64,000 nt of DNA. Source: AP-15 sp963772295 (GTDB taxonomy: Bacteria > Pseudomonadota > Alphaproteobacteria > ATCC43930 > CGMCC-115725). Position numbers and translations under genes: made by a program. Below, piece by piece: positions 26,428 through 35,325 of this stretch (positions are counted from its first letter, which is position 1; each line of letters opens with the position of its first letter). The notes under the pieces were generated by a model. The model saw only the letters and a program-made list of their open reading frames with translations, made no database searches and was not told the origin of the DNA. The stretch covers positions 1 through 64,000 of the forward strand of contig CAVYWO010000007.1 in the NCBI GenBank assembly GCA_963772295.1, read 5' to 3'.

Positions 26428-27915
26428 TCAGAACAACACGGTCGTCTGCAGCGTTACGATCGCGGCCGGCCTCAAATTCGGGCTGGCTCCCGGATTGGGG
26501 ACATAGGTAAAGACCGGCTGCAAATACAGGGGGTTGGCGATTTGCGCCTGATAATAAAGCTGGATCAGAGTTTCGTTTGTGCGGAACCCGAGGTTCGGGT
26601 TGAGCCACGACCACGCCAAACCGCCGCCGATCAAATCGGCGGGGCGACCGGGGATCAAGTGGAAGCCGGTCAATCCGAAGCCGAAATACCGGTGCGCCAG
26701 CATCGTACGCAAGTCGTTCGTGCCGAATTGGAAAAAGCCGGAAACGCTGCCGCCCGACGGATCCGCAGTCAAATTCCACAGCCGCTGCGAGCCGAAGGCA
26801 TAGAACCCTTGCGTGCCGTTTTGCGAAATCGTGGTGTTGTTTGAAGTCAGGCTCAACGTCCCGGTCTGGTCCCAACCACCGATGCCGCCGCTGCCGGGAA
26901 ATCTCCCCGAGCCGAGCACCCAGCCGCCGCCCAGCTCCGCAATATGGAAATAATAGCCGTTGAAGCGCGGCGCCGCCCACAGTCCGGTCTGATCGCCCAG
27001 GGCGAGATCGCCGTCATATACTCCATAGGACAGATACAGGTTTTTGTTCGGGGCGGCCGTCGTCGTGATCCCATAGGCTGAATTGTAATAACCGGGCAGG
27101 TTGCCGAGGATCGTCGGGTTGACGAAGATCGGCGTGTAAATCAGACTGGTGACCGCCGGAATCGCGAGGCTTTGCTCGGTCGTCTGCAGCGGACGGCTGA
27201 CATTATTGAAATCGAAGGTCGGAACCGATTTGCCGACGCGGATGATCAATCTGTCGTCGAACAGCGATTGCCGCCACCACAGCTCGTAAAGCTCGCTGCG
27301 GGTCAACGGCGGCGGCCCGGTCAGGCCATTGTAACCGGTGACCGTGCCGGCCTGTGTGTTGCTCGGCTGGCCGGCAAAATTCAGGAATTCGACGCCGAAC
27401 TGCGCTCCCGGAATGTTTGCCAATCTGGCGAGGTCGAGCGTCAGGTCGGCGGCAAAAAGGCTGTTGAACGTCCAGTTGCCCGGGCTTTCCCCACCGGCGA
27501 GCAGATAGTTGGCGTTGCCGACCCAGACACCGCCGAGAAACACGCCCGAATCGGGACGCAGCCCAAGCGTCTGTCCGAGCAATCCCGATCCGGTGACGAC
27601 GTTCACCGCCGCCGGATTGGCGGCGATCGCGGAATCGGCCGTCGCCGGCGTCCGGCTGGTCGGGTTTGCCGGCGCCGTCCCGGCTTCGCCCGGCTGAATT
27701 TGTTGCGGCTGGCCGTCGCTCGTATCGGCGGCAGCCGGCTTCGCGATGTCGGGACTGACCACCGCGGCCGGCAGGGCATCGTCGGCTTTGGCGCCGATCG
27801 GCGCCAAGACCAGGCAGGTGACGATGCCGGCGACGCGCGCCCTCGCCGATCGGCACCGGCCCCGACCTTGGGATGAACCCCGTGCTGCGGCCGGTTCTCG
27901 TCGGCAATGGAGCAT
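26428..27915 (-). CDS. OprB-type carbohydrate-selective porin
   Basis: Up to 495 residues; outer-membrane beta-barrel. Signal peptide VAGIVTCLVLAPIGAKA is followed by a Pro/Ala-rich linker and the OprB barrel (LFAADLTLDLARLANIPGAQ, FGVEFLNFAG, SELYELWWRQSLFDDRLIIR, VGKSVPTFDFNNVS, FGLTGFHLIPGRPADLIGGG) ending in the outer-membrane C-terminal Phe (TTVLF). OprB porins admit glucose and other sugars. The exact start is uncertain: the first about 28 residues are Arg-rich and the real start may be internal. Confidence 0.87.
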   Translation of the reverse strand: MLHCRREPAAARGSSQGRGRCRSARARVAGIVTCLVLAPIGAKADDALPAAVVSPDIAKPAAADTSDGQPQQIQPGEAGTAPANPTSRTPATADSAIAANPAAVNVVTGSGLLGQTLGLRPDSGVFLGGVWVGNANYLLAGGESPGNWTFNSLFAADLTLDLARLANIPGAQFGVEFLNFAGQPSNTQAGTVTGYNGLTGPPPLTRSELYELWWRQSLFDDRLIIRVGKSVPTFDFNNVSRPLQTTEQSLAIPAVTSLIYTPIFVNPTILGNLPGYYNSAYGITTTAAPNKNLYLSYGVYDGDLALGDQTGLWAAPRFNGYYFHIAELGGGWVLGSGRFPGSGGIGGWDQTGTLSLTSNNTTISQNGTQGFYAFGSQRLWNLTADPSGGSVSGFFQFGTNDLRTMLAHRYFGFGLTGFHLIPGRPADLIGGGLAWSWLNPNLGFRTNETLIQLYYQAQIANPLYLQPVFTYVPNPGASPNLRPAAIVTLQTTVLF

Positions 27916-28045
27916 CCAAGGAACTCGAGAGAATTTGCCACCGGCTCGGCGCCGCGAGCGTTACAGGCGAGCCGTCAAAAAACCGTCGGCGCGCGCTATT
28001 GGGGTTTCCGATCGGCTTCTATCATTCCCTTTTCCGTGGATGCCC

Positions 28046-28170
28046 GCCCCCGGACGGCCGCCCGCCAGGGCGGGCGTTCCGGGGGGTGGCATCAACGGGG
28101 ATGGCCGGGCCCGACCCGCGGGCCGCCTTGCGCCCGCGGGCTAAAGGCCTACCGGCCATGACCGGGGGGA
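28046..28170. repeat. two adjacent GC-rich palindromic elements
   Basis: First palindrome 28047-28085: CCCCCGGA ... TCCGGGGG outer arms with inner GCCCGCC-agg-GGCGGGC. Second about 28105-28160 with GGGCTAAAGGCC and flanking CGGCC/GGCCG arms. Related sequences sit at 52616-52664 and, in frame in a thiolase gene, at 62099-62168. Confidence 0.55.
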
Positions 28171-28198
28171 ATGTTGCAACCCGATGGAAACGCGCTCG

Positions 28199-28825
28199 CT
28201 AAGGGCAGGCTGCGCCTGAGTTCACCCAAGCCTCGACGAGTGCGCCGGCTTCTTTCTGCGTCCCGGGCGCCGGCGTTCGGCCGAACCCGGGAGCCCAGGC
28301 CCAACCGACGAGCGTGTCGGTGCCGATATGCTCGATGAGATCGTGCAGCGACCGCTTGCCGTTCCGCGCGGGATCTTTGATTTGCACGCAGATCTCGGAA
28401 ATGGTTTTTCCTTCCCACGCCATTTCCGGGGGCGCCAGATGCCATTTCGCATGACCGGGCATGCGACCCGGCTCAAAGTTGGCGCTCTGGTGACAGATCG
28501 GACAGCGCATGGTCTCGAGCCCCAATCCATCCTTGCCGCGGAACACCGGTGGCTGGTGCAGACGGCTCCTATCGCCCTGGCGTGGACGATCGCCGGCAGG
28601 ATGGCAGTTCGTGCATCGCGGGTTCGTGAGCAGCTTGCCGAGTTCGGTAAAATAGGCGGCTGAACGCTCGCTGGGATCGGCGATCCCGGAAAAACTCTCG
28701 GGCGAGGCCAGGGTGTTCGGTCCGCTTGCCGGCGCACTATGGCTATAGCCCGCCACGCCGGCCGCCATGATGTTGATCAGCGCCAACACCGAAGCGAGGG
28801 CCGCAAGCCGGCGTTGCGGCGTCAT
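28199..28825 (-). CDS. exported di-haem cytochrome c associated with IorAB
   Basis: 208 residues. N-terminal membrane/signal segment (LAALASVLALINIMAAGVAG), then two CxxCH haem sites: CTNCH at 71-75 and CPICH at 108-112. Likely the electron acceptor for the isoquinoline 1-oxidoreductase-type enzyme encoded just upstream in the same operon (two bases separate it from iorA). ATG 28825 is chosen because it puts the signal segment at the N-terminus. Confidence 0.85.
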   Translation of the reverse strand: MTPQRRLAALASVLALINIMAAGVAGYSHSAPASGPNTLASPESFSGIADPSERSAAYFTELGKLLTNPRCTNCHPAGDRPRQGDRSRLHQPPVFRGKDGLGLETMRCPICHQSANFEPGRMPGHAKWHLAPPEMAWEGKTISEICVQIKDPARNGKRSLHDLIEHIGTDTLVGWAWAPGFGRTPAPGTQKEAGALVEAWVNSGAACP

Positions 28826-28827
28826 CC

Positions 28828-29349
28828 TCAACCGTCCTTCAGCAAGCGACCGGCGTCGGCCAGGATCACGTCGCGCACGGCCTGGTGATATTTGACATAG
28901 CCGGTACACCGGCACAGATGGCCGTCGAGCGCTTCGGCAATGGTCGTCTCGAGGTCGGCGCGGGCCACCGGCGCGCGCGCCAGACGCTCGAGCAGAACCT
29001 GACCTTCATTGAGGAAACCCGGGGTGCAATAGCCGCATTGGAAGGCAAAATGCTCGATGAAAGCCTTTTGCAGGACGGTCAGCTCGCCGTTCTTTGCATG
29101 CCCCTCGACGGTGCGGATCTTCTTGCCGTTGAAGTTTACCGCCGGCACGATGCAGGTCGGACTGGTGTAGCTCGTTCCGTCCGGCCGGTCGATGATCACC
29201 GCGCAGCTCAGACACTGGGCGGCGCCGCAGCCGAACTTGGTGCCCGTCATCCCCAGGTATTCGCGCAGGAAATCGTTCATCGTCAGGTCGTCGCGCAGGT
29301 CGACGGGTCCGTGCGCCCGGTCGTTGATCGTCACCGCGAGCATCGTCAT
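28828..29349 (-). CDS. iorA: (2Fe-2S)-binding subunit of an isoquinoline 1-oxidoreductase-like molybdoenzyme
   Basis: 173 residues, the small iron-sulfur subunit of the xanthine oxidase family. Plant-type ferredoxin cluster in CGAAQCLSC (Cys 41, 46, 49) with a further Cys at about 66; second cluster in FQCGYCTPG (105, 108) and LCRCTGY (146, 148). Start ATG 29349 overlaps the stop of the large subunit (ATGA). It passes electrons from the molybdenum site to the cytochrome c encoded next. Whether the substrate is isoquinoline, an aldehyde or another heterocycle is open. Confidence 0.9.
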   Translation of the reverse strand: MTMLAVTINDRAHGPVDLRDDLTMNDFLREYLGMTGTKFGCGAAQCLSCAVIIDRPDGTSYTSPTCIVPAVNFNGKKIRTVEGHAKNGELTVLQKAFIEHFAFQCGYCTPGFLNEGQVLLERLARAPVARADLETTIAEALDGHLCRCTGYVKYHQAVRDVILADAGRLLKDG

Positions 29350-32123
29350 GCGAATACGCCCTTCAGCATATCTTGGGTGACCGGCAGCGATCGGAAGCGA
29401 TGCCCGGTGGCGTCGAAGATCGCATTCAAAAGCGCCGGGACGACCGGGATCATCACGACCTCGGCCACGCCTTTCGGCGGCTCGTTCGAGGCGAGCGGCG
29501 GCAGGATCTCGATCTCGAGATCGTGCAGCGGCAAATCGGAGGCCCGCGCGACGACATATCGTCCGAGGTTCCACTGCCCGTTGCCCGGCCCGTCCTCGAA
29601 CGGTGGCAGCGTCTCGAGCAGCGCATAGCCGACGCCCATTGCGAAACCGCCCTGCGCCTGTCCGAGCACCACTTCGGGGACGAGTACCTTGCCGCACTCC
29701 ACGACGCTGTACGCCTTGGCAATGCGGAGCCTGCCGGTGGCGCGCTCGATCTCGACGCGGACCACGGTGCCGCAGGCCGACGAAAAGGCGGTGCCGATGC
29801 GATTGTAACTCGCCGGTGGAAAGGCGACGGCGCGGCGCTCGCAGCGGATAAATTTGCCCGCTCCATAGCGTACCGCCAGCGCGTCGATGTCGGCCGACCA
29901 TTTCTGCCCGGAAATCGTGAATGTCGCTTGTGACCACGCCCAACGCGAGAAGGCATGCGCCATGGCCCCGGTCACCCCGTTCTGAGCATGCGCCTTTGCG
30001 GCAATCGCCGGCAACGGCAGCGGGGACAGCCCGGTCATGATCAAACTCGGTCCCTGCCAATAGGCTTCATCCCACTGGTAGGCTCGGGGATCGGTCGGAG
30101 CCAGGCCCCAGAGCGCCAGCGCTGCGGGCCACAGTCCGAAGCGAAAGATGATGCGCGCCGCCTCGGCCGCGGCCTGGGTGCCGACATGGGCGCCGATCGA
30201 GGCGCTGGTGGCGGAACTTATTGCCGGCACCCAACGCGTGTTCTTTGCCGCTGCGTCCTGGGCCGGCTGGGTGATCGTATAGGGGTCGCCGGAGGTCACG
30301 ATTTCGAGCGCATCGAAGGCGTCGACCTGCGCCACCCTGACCTCGTCGGCGATCGCGCCGAGATGGAGCGCGACGCGATTGGCCAGCGCCGTCCCGATGC
30401 CGTTACCCATCTCGACGGCGTCGCCATGGATCGTGATATGGCCGGCCGGATCGATCGCGACGCTGCCGAGCGAGCAATCGGCACCGGTGCCGTAGTCCTT
30501 GGCGGCGCAGGCCAGGCCGGTGCCGACGGCGATGCCGGCTTTCGCTTTCGCCTTCTCTGCGGCGCGGCTTTGCCAAATCGCATGTTGGTCGAGCTTGTCG
30601 AGGATTTCCCAGGTCCGTACCGATACGGAGTACGGGTTGCCGGTCATCGTCCGGCCACCGGTCCGCAGCGCGTTGCGCCGTCGGAACGCGATCGGGTCGA
30701 TCGGCAGCGCGCTCGCCACCTCGTCGACAAGGACTTCCAGCGCCGTCATCGTCTGCAAGGTTCCGTAGCCGCGCATCGATCCGGCGGTGACCCCGCGCGA
30801 ATGAACGGCGACAGTGGTCACGTCGACCTTGGGGGCGTCGTAGATGCCGAGCGCCGCGGTCGCACCGACGACCGCGACGCTCGACGAGTAATTCGCGGTA
30901 CCGCCGCCGTCGAGAACGTGGTCCGCCGCGAAGGCCGTAATCTTCCCACTCGCCCGATCGACGCCGATCTGCGTACGCATCTTGAACGCGTGCCGCTTGA
31001 TGCCGCCCTGGAACTGCTGAAAGCGGTCATGCGCCAGGCGGACCGCATGGCCTGGGAAAAACAGGCCCGCCAGCGCCACGTACAGCGGCAACGGCGTGTG
31101 ATCGCGACCGCCGAAGCCGCCGCCGACATAGCAGAATTGGGCATTGATCCGTTGCGGTTTGAAAGCGGGAGCCGCTTCGCCGAGCAGGAACGCGACCGAG
31201 GCCGCGGCCTCGAACGGCGATTGCACGCCAAGGACAAGCTCGAGATTACCGGTAGCCGCGTTGTACCAGGCAAGACCGCATTCCGGCTCGAGAAACATCG
31301 GGTCTACAGACTGGGTCTCGAACTTGCGGTCGAGGGTAAGGATCGCGGGATCGCCGCGAGCAAGCTCCGCGCGGATTTCCTCGCCATAGGTCGCGCCCTT
31401 GACGTACTCAGCCCCTTTGGCGACCGGCAGCGGCTTCCAGATCGGCCGTCCCGAACTCTCTACAAAACCGGGGCGGATCCAGCCTTCCTGGAGCGGGGAA
31501 TAGATGTCGGGGGCGTCCGGGGTCGGGCCGGCAACTCGGGTGAAGCGAAAGGCGCCGTAGTTCGGGACCGCAACCGGGCCGGTTTCGGCGCCATATCTCA
31601 GAAAATCACCGTCGCGGAGCGCGAGCCGCGCCTTATCGAAGACATCGAACGTCTCGAAGATCAGCAAAGCGACGGGCTGGCCGAGATAGGAGGGTGTCTT
31701 GCCGACTGGACAAAAAAGATCGCCGTCCCTGTAGAACTCCGGCACGCGGGCACGGATGCGTTCGAGATCCGCGGCCGTCACCACGACCGAGGGCGCGGCA
31801 ACCTCACTCAATCCCGCCAGTTCGAAACCGGAATAGGCATGGGTGGCGTCGGCAGCGCGCACGAGCAGGGCATGCGCGGTATCGGCGGGCCAGCCCGGTA
31901 GGTCGGCGGCGCGGAAGTCGGAGGCGTAGAGCTTGGCGCCCGTCGCCTTGGCGACGCCATCGATGCGCCCGACCGCCGGCTTCGACACGCCTCGTCCCGG
32001 TAACGTCTCGCGTGCGAGGAACGCGGGTGGCTCGGCAGAGGCGATCCGTGAGACGCCGAGAGTGATGCCGCTTGCCGCGGCCAACTTCATAAACTCGCGC
32101 CGTGAATGCGTCATGGCGTCCAC
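29346..32123 (-). CDS. iorB: molybdopterin-binding subunit of an isoquinoline 1-oxidoreductase-like enzyme
   Basis: 925 residues. A twin-arginine signal (SRREFMKLAAASGITLGVSR) targets the folded enzyme to the periplasm. Xanthine-dehydrogenase-type domain order: aldehyde oxidase a/b hammerhead (VGRIDGVAKATGAKLYASDF), then two MoCo-binding domains with YVGGGFGGRDH, GSMRGYGTLQ and a late QAQGGFAMGVGYALLE segment. No FAD subunit is encoded, as expected for IorAB-type enzymes that use cytochrome c. It starts ten bases after the exported protein gene upstream, forming a four-gene operon with iorA and the cytochrome. Confidence 0.92.
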   Translation of the reverse strand: MDAMTHSRREFMKLAAASGITLGVSRIASAEPPAFLARETLPGRGVSKPAVGRIDGVAKATGAKLYASDFRAADLPGWPADTAHALLVRAADATHAYSGFELAGLSEVAAPSVVVTAADLERIRARVPEFYRDGDLFCPVGKTPSYLGQPVALLIFETFDVFDKARLALRDGDFLRYGAETGPVAVPNYGAFRFTRVAGPTPDAPDIYSPLQEGWIRPGFVESSGRPIWKPLPVAKGAEYVKGATYGEEIRAELARGDPAILTLDRKFETQSVDPMFLEPECGLAWYNAATGNLELVLGVQSPFEAAASVAFLLGEAAPAFKPQRINAQFCYVGGGFGGRDHTPLPLYVALAGLFFPGHAVRLAHDRFQQFQGGIKRHAFKMRTQIGVDRASGKITAFAADHVLDGGGTANYSSSVAVVGATAALGIYDAPKVDVTTVAVHSRGVTAGSMRGYGTLQTMTALEVLVDEVASALPIDPIAFRRRNALRTGGRTMTGNPYSVSVRTWEILDKLDQHAIWQSRAAEKAKAKAGIAVGTGLACAAKDYGTGADCSLGSVAIDPAGHITIHGDAVEMGNGIGTALANRVALHLGAIADEVRVAQVDAFDALEIVTSGDPYTITQPAQDAAAKNTRWVPAISSATSASIGAHVGTQAAAEAARIIFRFGLWPAALALWGLAPTDPRAYQWDEAYWQGPSLIMTGLSPLPLPAIAAKAHAQNGVTGAMAHAFSRWAWSQATFTISGQKWSADIDALAVRYGAGKFIRCERRAVAFPPASYNRIGTAFSSACGTVVRVEIERATGRLRIAKAYSVVECGKVLVPEVVLGQAQGGFAMGVGYALLETLPPFEDGPGNGQWNLGRYVVARASDLPLHDLEIEILPPLASNEPPKGVAEVVMIPVVPALLNAIFDATGHRFRSLPVTQDMLKGVFA

Positions 32124-32132
32124 CCCACCGGC

Positions 32133-33242
32133 TCAGGGCAGGTTGTCGAGGCTCGTCGGGCCCGGGCCGGGGGTGACCAAATTCGGCCACTGATGCGAGC
32201 CGAACGGCACCTCTGGCGGCAGAACGGTGGTCATCCCCAGCCTCCGGGTCTCGGCGATGATTGTCTTGCGTGCGTCGCCTCCCATCAGTTCGTAGTCCAT
32301 CAGGTGGTAATTGTGGAAGAACAGGGCGCCCACCGTGCGGTCCGCGATGATGCGGGTCAGCGAATCCAGCATGTCTTCCGGGGTCGTCGTGAAGGAGATC
32401 GTCTCGATCAGCAGCAGGCGATCGTTGATCGCTTCGGCGCCGAAATACTGGGCCAGAACGCTGAACAGGACGTTGTTCTGGCGCGCGACATAGATCGTGT
32501 TGCTGGCCGCGTAGGTCTCCGGCCACCGGCTGCCGAGCAACGCCTTCCACCGGCCGACGACGCCCATCCAGTGCCTGACCTGGGTTTCTGCCGCCCAGGC
32601 GATGTTCGGTTTCAAGAGCGGCCCCTGCCGCTGGGCGAAGGATTGCAGCCCGGCCAGCGTGATGCCGCCCTCGGCGGCGCATTCGTCCATATAGGCGACG
32701 TTATTCTCTAAGATCTTTTTGCTGTTGGCACGCCAGTCGGCCGGCATCTCGGTCCTGTCGATCGCCGCCGCCGCCGATTGCATCCTGCTGCGATAGGCGA
32801 GCAACGCGGCGCGCCAGGACTGGTCCTTGGGGCTCGAGAGATAGGGGATGACCACCTCGGCCAGCGCCATCGTGCTGTGACCGACGGATTTCAGCAGCTG
32901 GTAGACGGGCGGCACCGAGGGCGCGTCGATCGGCGGCTGCCCGGGCCGGTAAAGGATCAGCCGGCCGCCGGCACCGGAGAACAGCGCCAGGATGATCGGG
33001 TGCGTCGCCAGGAGGTTCGCTTGGAAGATCTGCGCCGAGTTGCCGTAGAGCTCGAACATGGCCGTGTTCAGCGCCAGCACGTCCTTGGTCGCGGTGTCCT
33101 CGGGGCTGGCGCTGAGCGGTGCTACGATCGTCTGCACCTCCGGCGGCAGGGACTGGGCGGAGGCGGTCGCGGCCGAAAATAGCAGCGCAACACTCGCCAC
33201 GACCGCACAGGCGCTGCGGCCGATCATTGGAATTGTTGTCAT
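32133..33242 (-). CDS. periplasmic protein of unknown function heading the IorAB operon
   Basis: 369 residues with a signal peptide (CAVVASVALLFSAATASAQ) and GGGAGG ribosome site seven bases before ATG 33242. The mature protein is mostly helical and has no metal or haem motif; features include PIILALFSGAGGRLILYRPG and VGALFFHNYHLMDYELMGGD. Ten bases separate it from iorB, so it is the first gene of the operon and may assist assembly or deliver substrate. I do not recognise the family. Confidence 0.75.
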   Translation of the reverse strand: MTTIPMIGRSACAVVASVALLFSAATASAQSLPPEVQTIVAPLSASPEDTATKDVLALNTAMFELYGNSAQIFQANLLATHPIILALFSGAGGRLILYRPGQPPIDAPSVPPVYQLLKSVGHSTMALAEVVIPYLSSPKDQSWRAALLAYRSRMQSAAAAIDRTEMPADWRANSKKILENNVAYMDECAAEGGITLAGLQSFAQRQGPLLKPNIAWAAETQVRHWMGVVGRWKALLGSRWPETYAASNTIYVARQNNVLFSVLAQYFGAEAINDRLLLIETISFTTTPEDMLDSLTRIIADRTVGALFFHNYHLMDYELMGGDARKTIIAETRRLGMTTVLPPEVPFGSHQWPNLVTPGPGPTSLDNLP

Positions 33243-33658
33243 GGATCGGCCTCCCAATGCGATTTGCAACAACGCCCGGCTCTTCCAAGCGCCGCCGCCA
33301 TCCACCGAGACGAATAAGAGGCGTTCCGCACGCTGCACCGGGCCTCGTGCCTCAAGTTGGCGAGGGTTTCGCGACCCAGCCTATCAACAGAGTGTAAACT
33401 CGTGGTTAATTTCGACGCCACTCATGTCGAGGGCGGGCAGGGCCACGGTGCCGGCGCCGGCGTTTACGATATCGCCATCGATGTCGTGCTCGATTGCAGC
33501 CATGCCGGGATGGATCACGGCGGCGAACTGGACGGCAGCTGTGAAGTTATTCCGATCCGTGCAAATTTCGGCGGATAACGATGTGCAATGTCCATTCTCT
33601 GGCTTTGCACCCTGGCGATGGCGCAGCGAAGTTAATTCGTGCGAAGGAGACCTAGAAC
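33243..33658. other. 416-bp region between divergent genes
   Basis: Holds the promoters of the IorAB operon and the deacetylase gene. Open frames on both strands (33357-33578 forward, 33384-33740 reverse) overlap each other and match nothing I know, so none is called. Confidence 0.35.
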
Positions 33659-33947
33659 ATGCCTCGCCTCGACCGCAGTGTTCCTTCAGTGATAGCGTCG
33701 CCCATGCACATCGCCAGATTGTGTTTAGTAATGTGTGCACTGATTTCTGCGGCGCCCTCGGCCAAATGCCAAGAAGCGCGTGATTGGATTACTGGCTTGC
33801 CGCGCCAGGACATTCAGGTAAAATCCTGGCCGGGTAGAGTCGGAATGTGGCGCGGTGGCCTTAGGTCAGGCATGCGTGTTGCCGCCTCTTTCGTTTGGCG
33901 GTGCCTTAGTGGCTCGACCATAGCTCCGTTTCCACATCCCGCTCATC

Positions 33948-33981
33948 GAACCGGACATGCGGATTTCCCTGCATCCGGCTC
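33948..33981 (-). ncRNA. group II intron domain V hairpin
   Basis: 34-nt catalytic hairpin: GAGCCGGATG ... CATGTCCGGTTC with a GGGAAA-type loop, containing the AGC-equivalent triad strand and terminal tetraloop pattern of domain V. Lies 13 bases after the maturase stop. Confidence 0.85.
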
Positions 33982-33993
33982 TCGGACAAGACC

Positions 33994-35325
33994 TCACGCC
34001 TTCGTCCACGGCACGTCGTGCCCAAGCCGGGTCAGACGCACGAGCCCGAGGGTCTCGTAGAGGTGCGAGAGGGGATAGCTGCCGCCCTTACATCGTCTGG
34101 TCTTGTGCTTGAAGCGCAACCACCGACGCAACCGCACAGCCGTGTAGTTGTCGAGCGCCCGATACGCCGGATTGACGGTGCCTACCGAGAAGTAGTTCGC
34201 CCATCCGCGAAGGGTGCGGTTCAACTTACCCACCAGCTCTGTGGTTTCTTGCCAGGTATGTGCTCGGACGGTCAGCGCATGGACCTTGTCGACCACACGC
34301 TTGATGCTCTTCTTCGATGGCCGCTGTCCCAGGCGAGCCTGGCCGGTTCTCGGAGAATACATCCGCCCGAACGTATAACCCAGGAAGTCAAACTCCCCGT
34401 CCGGAACCTTGCAGATCCGTGTCTTCTCCTCGTTCACTGTCAGCTTCAGCTTGCCCATGATCGCGCGCAGGTGATGCAGCGCAGTCTCCGCGCTGCCCCT
34501 TCGGCACAGGATCACAAGGTCGTCCGCATAGGTGACGAGGCGAGTGCCGAGGCTTCGCTCAAGGCCGAACTTCTTCCAGCCCAACACGAACCGGCGCATG
34601 TAGAGGTTCGCCAGTAGTGGTGAGAGGGGCGAGCCCTGCGGAATGCCGCGCCGGTGGTCTCGCGCCTCGGTCGTGCGTGTTGTCCGGCCCCGTTGGTCGG
34701 TTTCTTCCACGGGGCAGTCCAGCCACATCTTGATCAGATGCAGCACGCGCCGGTCAACGATCCGGCGCGCCACCGACTTTAGGAGGTCGGTATGCGGAAT
34801 GCTCCCGAAGTAGTCCGCGAGGTCGGCGTCGACGACTTCCGGGTGGCCACGGAACAGCCGCTCCTCCACCTCGACGACTGCCTGCTGGGCGTTGCGCCCA
34901 GCGCGATAGGCGTAGATTTCCGGCGGAAGATCGGCTTCGAAGATCGGCTCCAGCACCAGCATCGCTGCGGTCATGCAGACCCGATCCCGCACCGTCGAGA
35001 TGCCCAGCGGCCTGAGTTTGCCGTTGGCCTTCGGTATAAACACTCGTCTGATTGGCTCCGGCCGGTAGCTCTCCTGCCTGAGCGCAAGCGCCAGTTCAGC
35101 CAGCCACCGTTCGACCCCATAGGCCTCGATGTCCGCAAAGTCCTGACCGTCTATTCCCGGCGCCCCCTTGTTGGCGCGGCACTGGGCATAGGCATGCGCC
35201 AGAATGTCGTCGCGGCTGATCTTGTCGTACAGGGCATAGAAGCGATAGCCGGCTTCTGCCTTCGCTTTCGCGTGTGACGCCCTCTGCAGCTTCTGAACAC
35301 TCTTCGGAGTTGATAGGTTGCCCAA
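33994..35325 (-). CDS. ltrA: group II intron reverse transcriptase/maturase
   Basis: 443 residues. Reverse transcriptase blocks: IPKANGKLRPLGISTVRDRV (about 98-117), QGSPLSPLLANLYM (230-243) and the active site TYADD (265-269), followed by FLGYTF and the GIIM maturase region with RGWANYFSVG. No C-terminal HNH endonuclease domain is present. It folds and splices the intron RNA and copies it into DNA during retrohoming. Contained within, and transcribed in the direction of, the intron. Confidence 0.95.
   Translation of the reverse strand: MGNLSTPKSVQKLQRASHAKAKAEAGYRFYALYDKISRDDILAHAYAQCRANKGAPGIDGQDFADIEAYGVERWLAELALALRQESYRPEPIRRVFIPKANGKLRPLGISTVRDRVCMTAAMLVLEPIFEADLPPEIYAYRAGRNAQQAVVEVEERLFRGHPEVVDADLADYFGSIPHTDLLKSVARRIVDRRVLHLIKMWLDCPVEETDQRGRTTRTTEARDHRRGIPQGSPLSPLLANLYMRRFVLGWKKFGLERSLGTRLVTYADDLVILCRRGSAETALHHLRAIMGKLKLTVNEEKTRICKVPDGEFDFLGYTFGRMYSPRTGQARLGQRPSKKSIKRVVDKVHALTVRAHTWQETTELVGKLNRTLRGWANYFSVGTVNPAYRALDNYTAVRLRRWLRFKHKTRRCKGGSYPLSHLYETLGLVRLTRLGHDVPWTKA

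Noticed and set aside
29955..31901. 648-codon forward frame opposite iorB
   Set aside because: Antisense shadow; iorB has all expected molybdoenzyme motifs.
33384..33740. Small gene on the reverse strand upstream of the deacetylase
   Set aside because: Overlaps the deacetylase start and its promoter region, no ribosome site, no recognised family.
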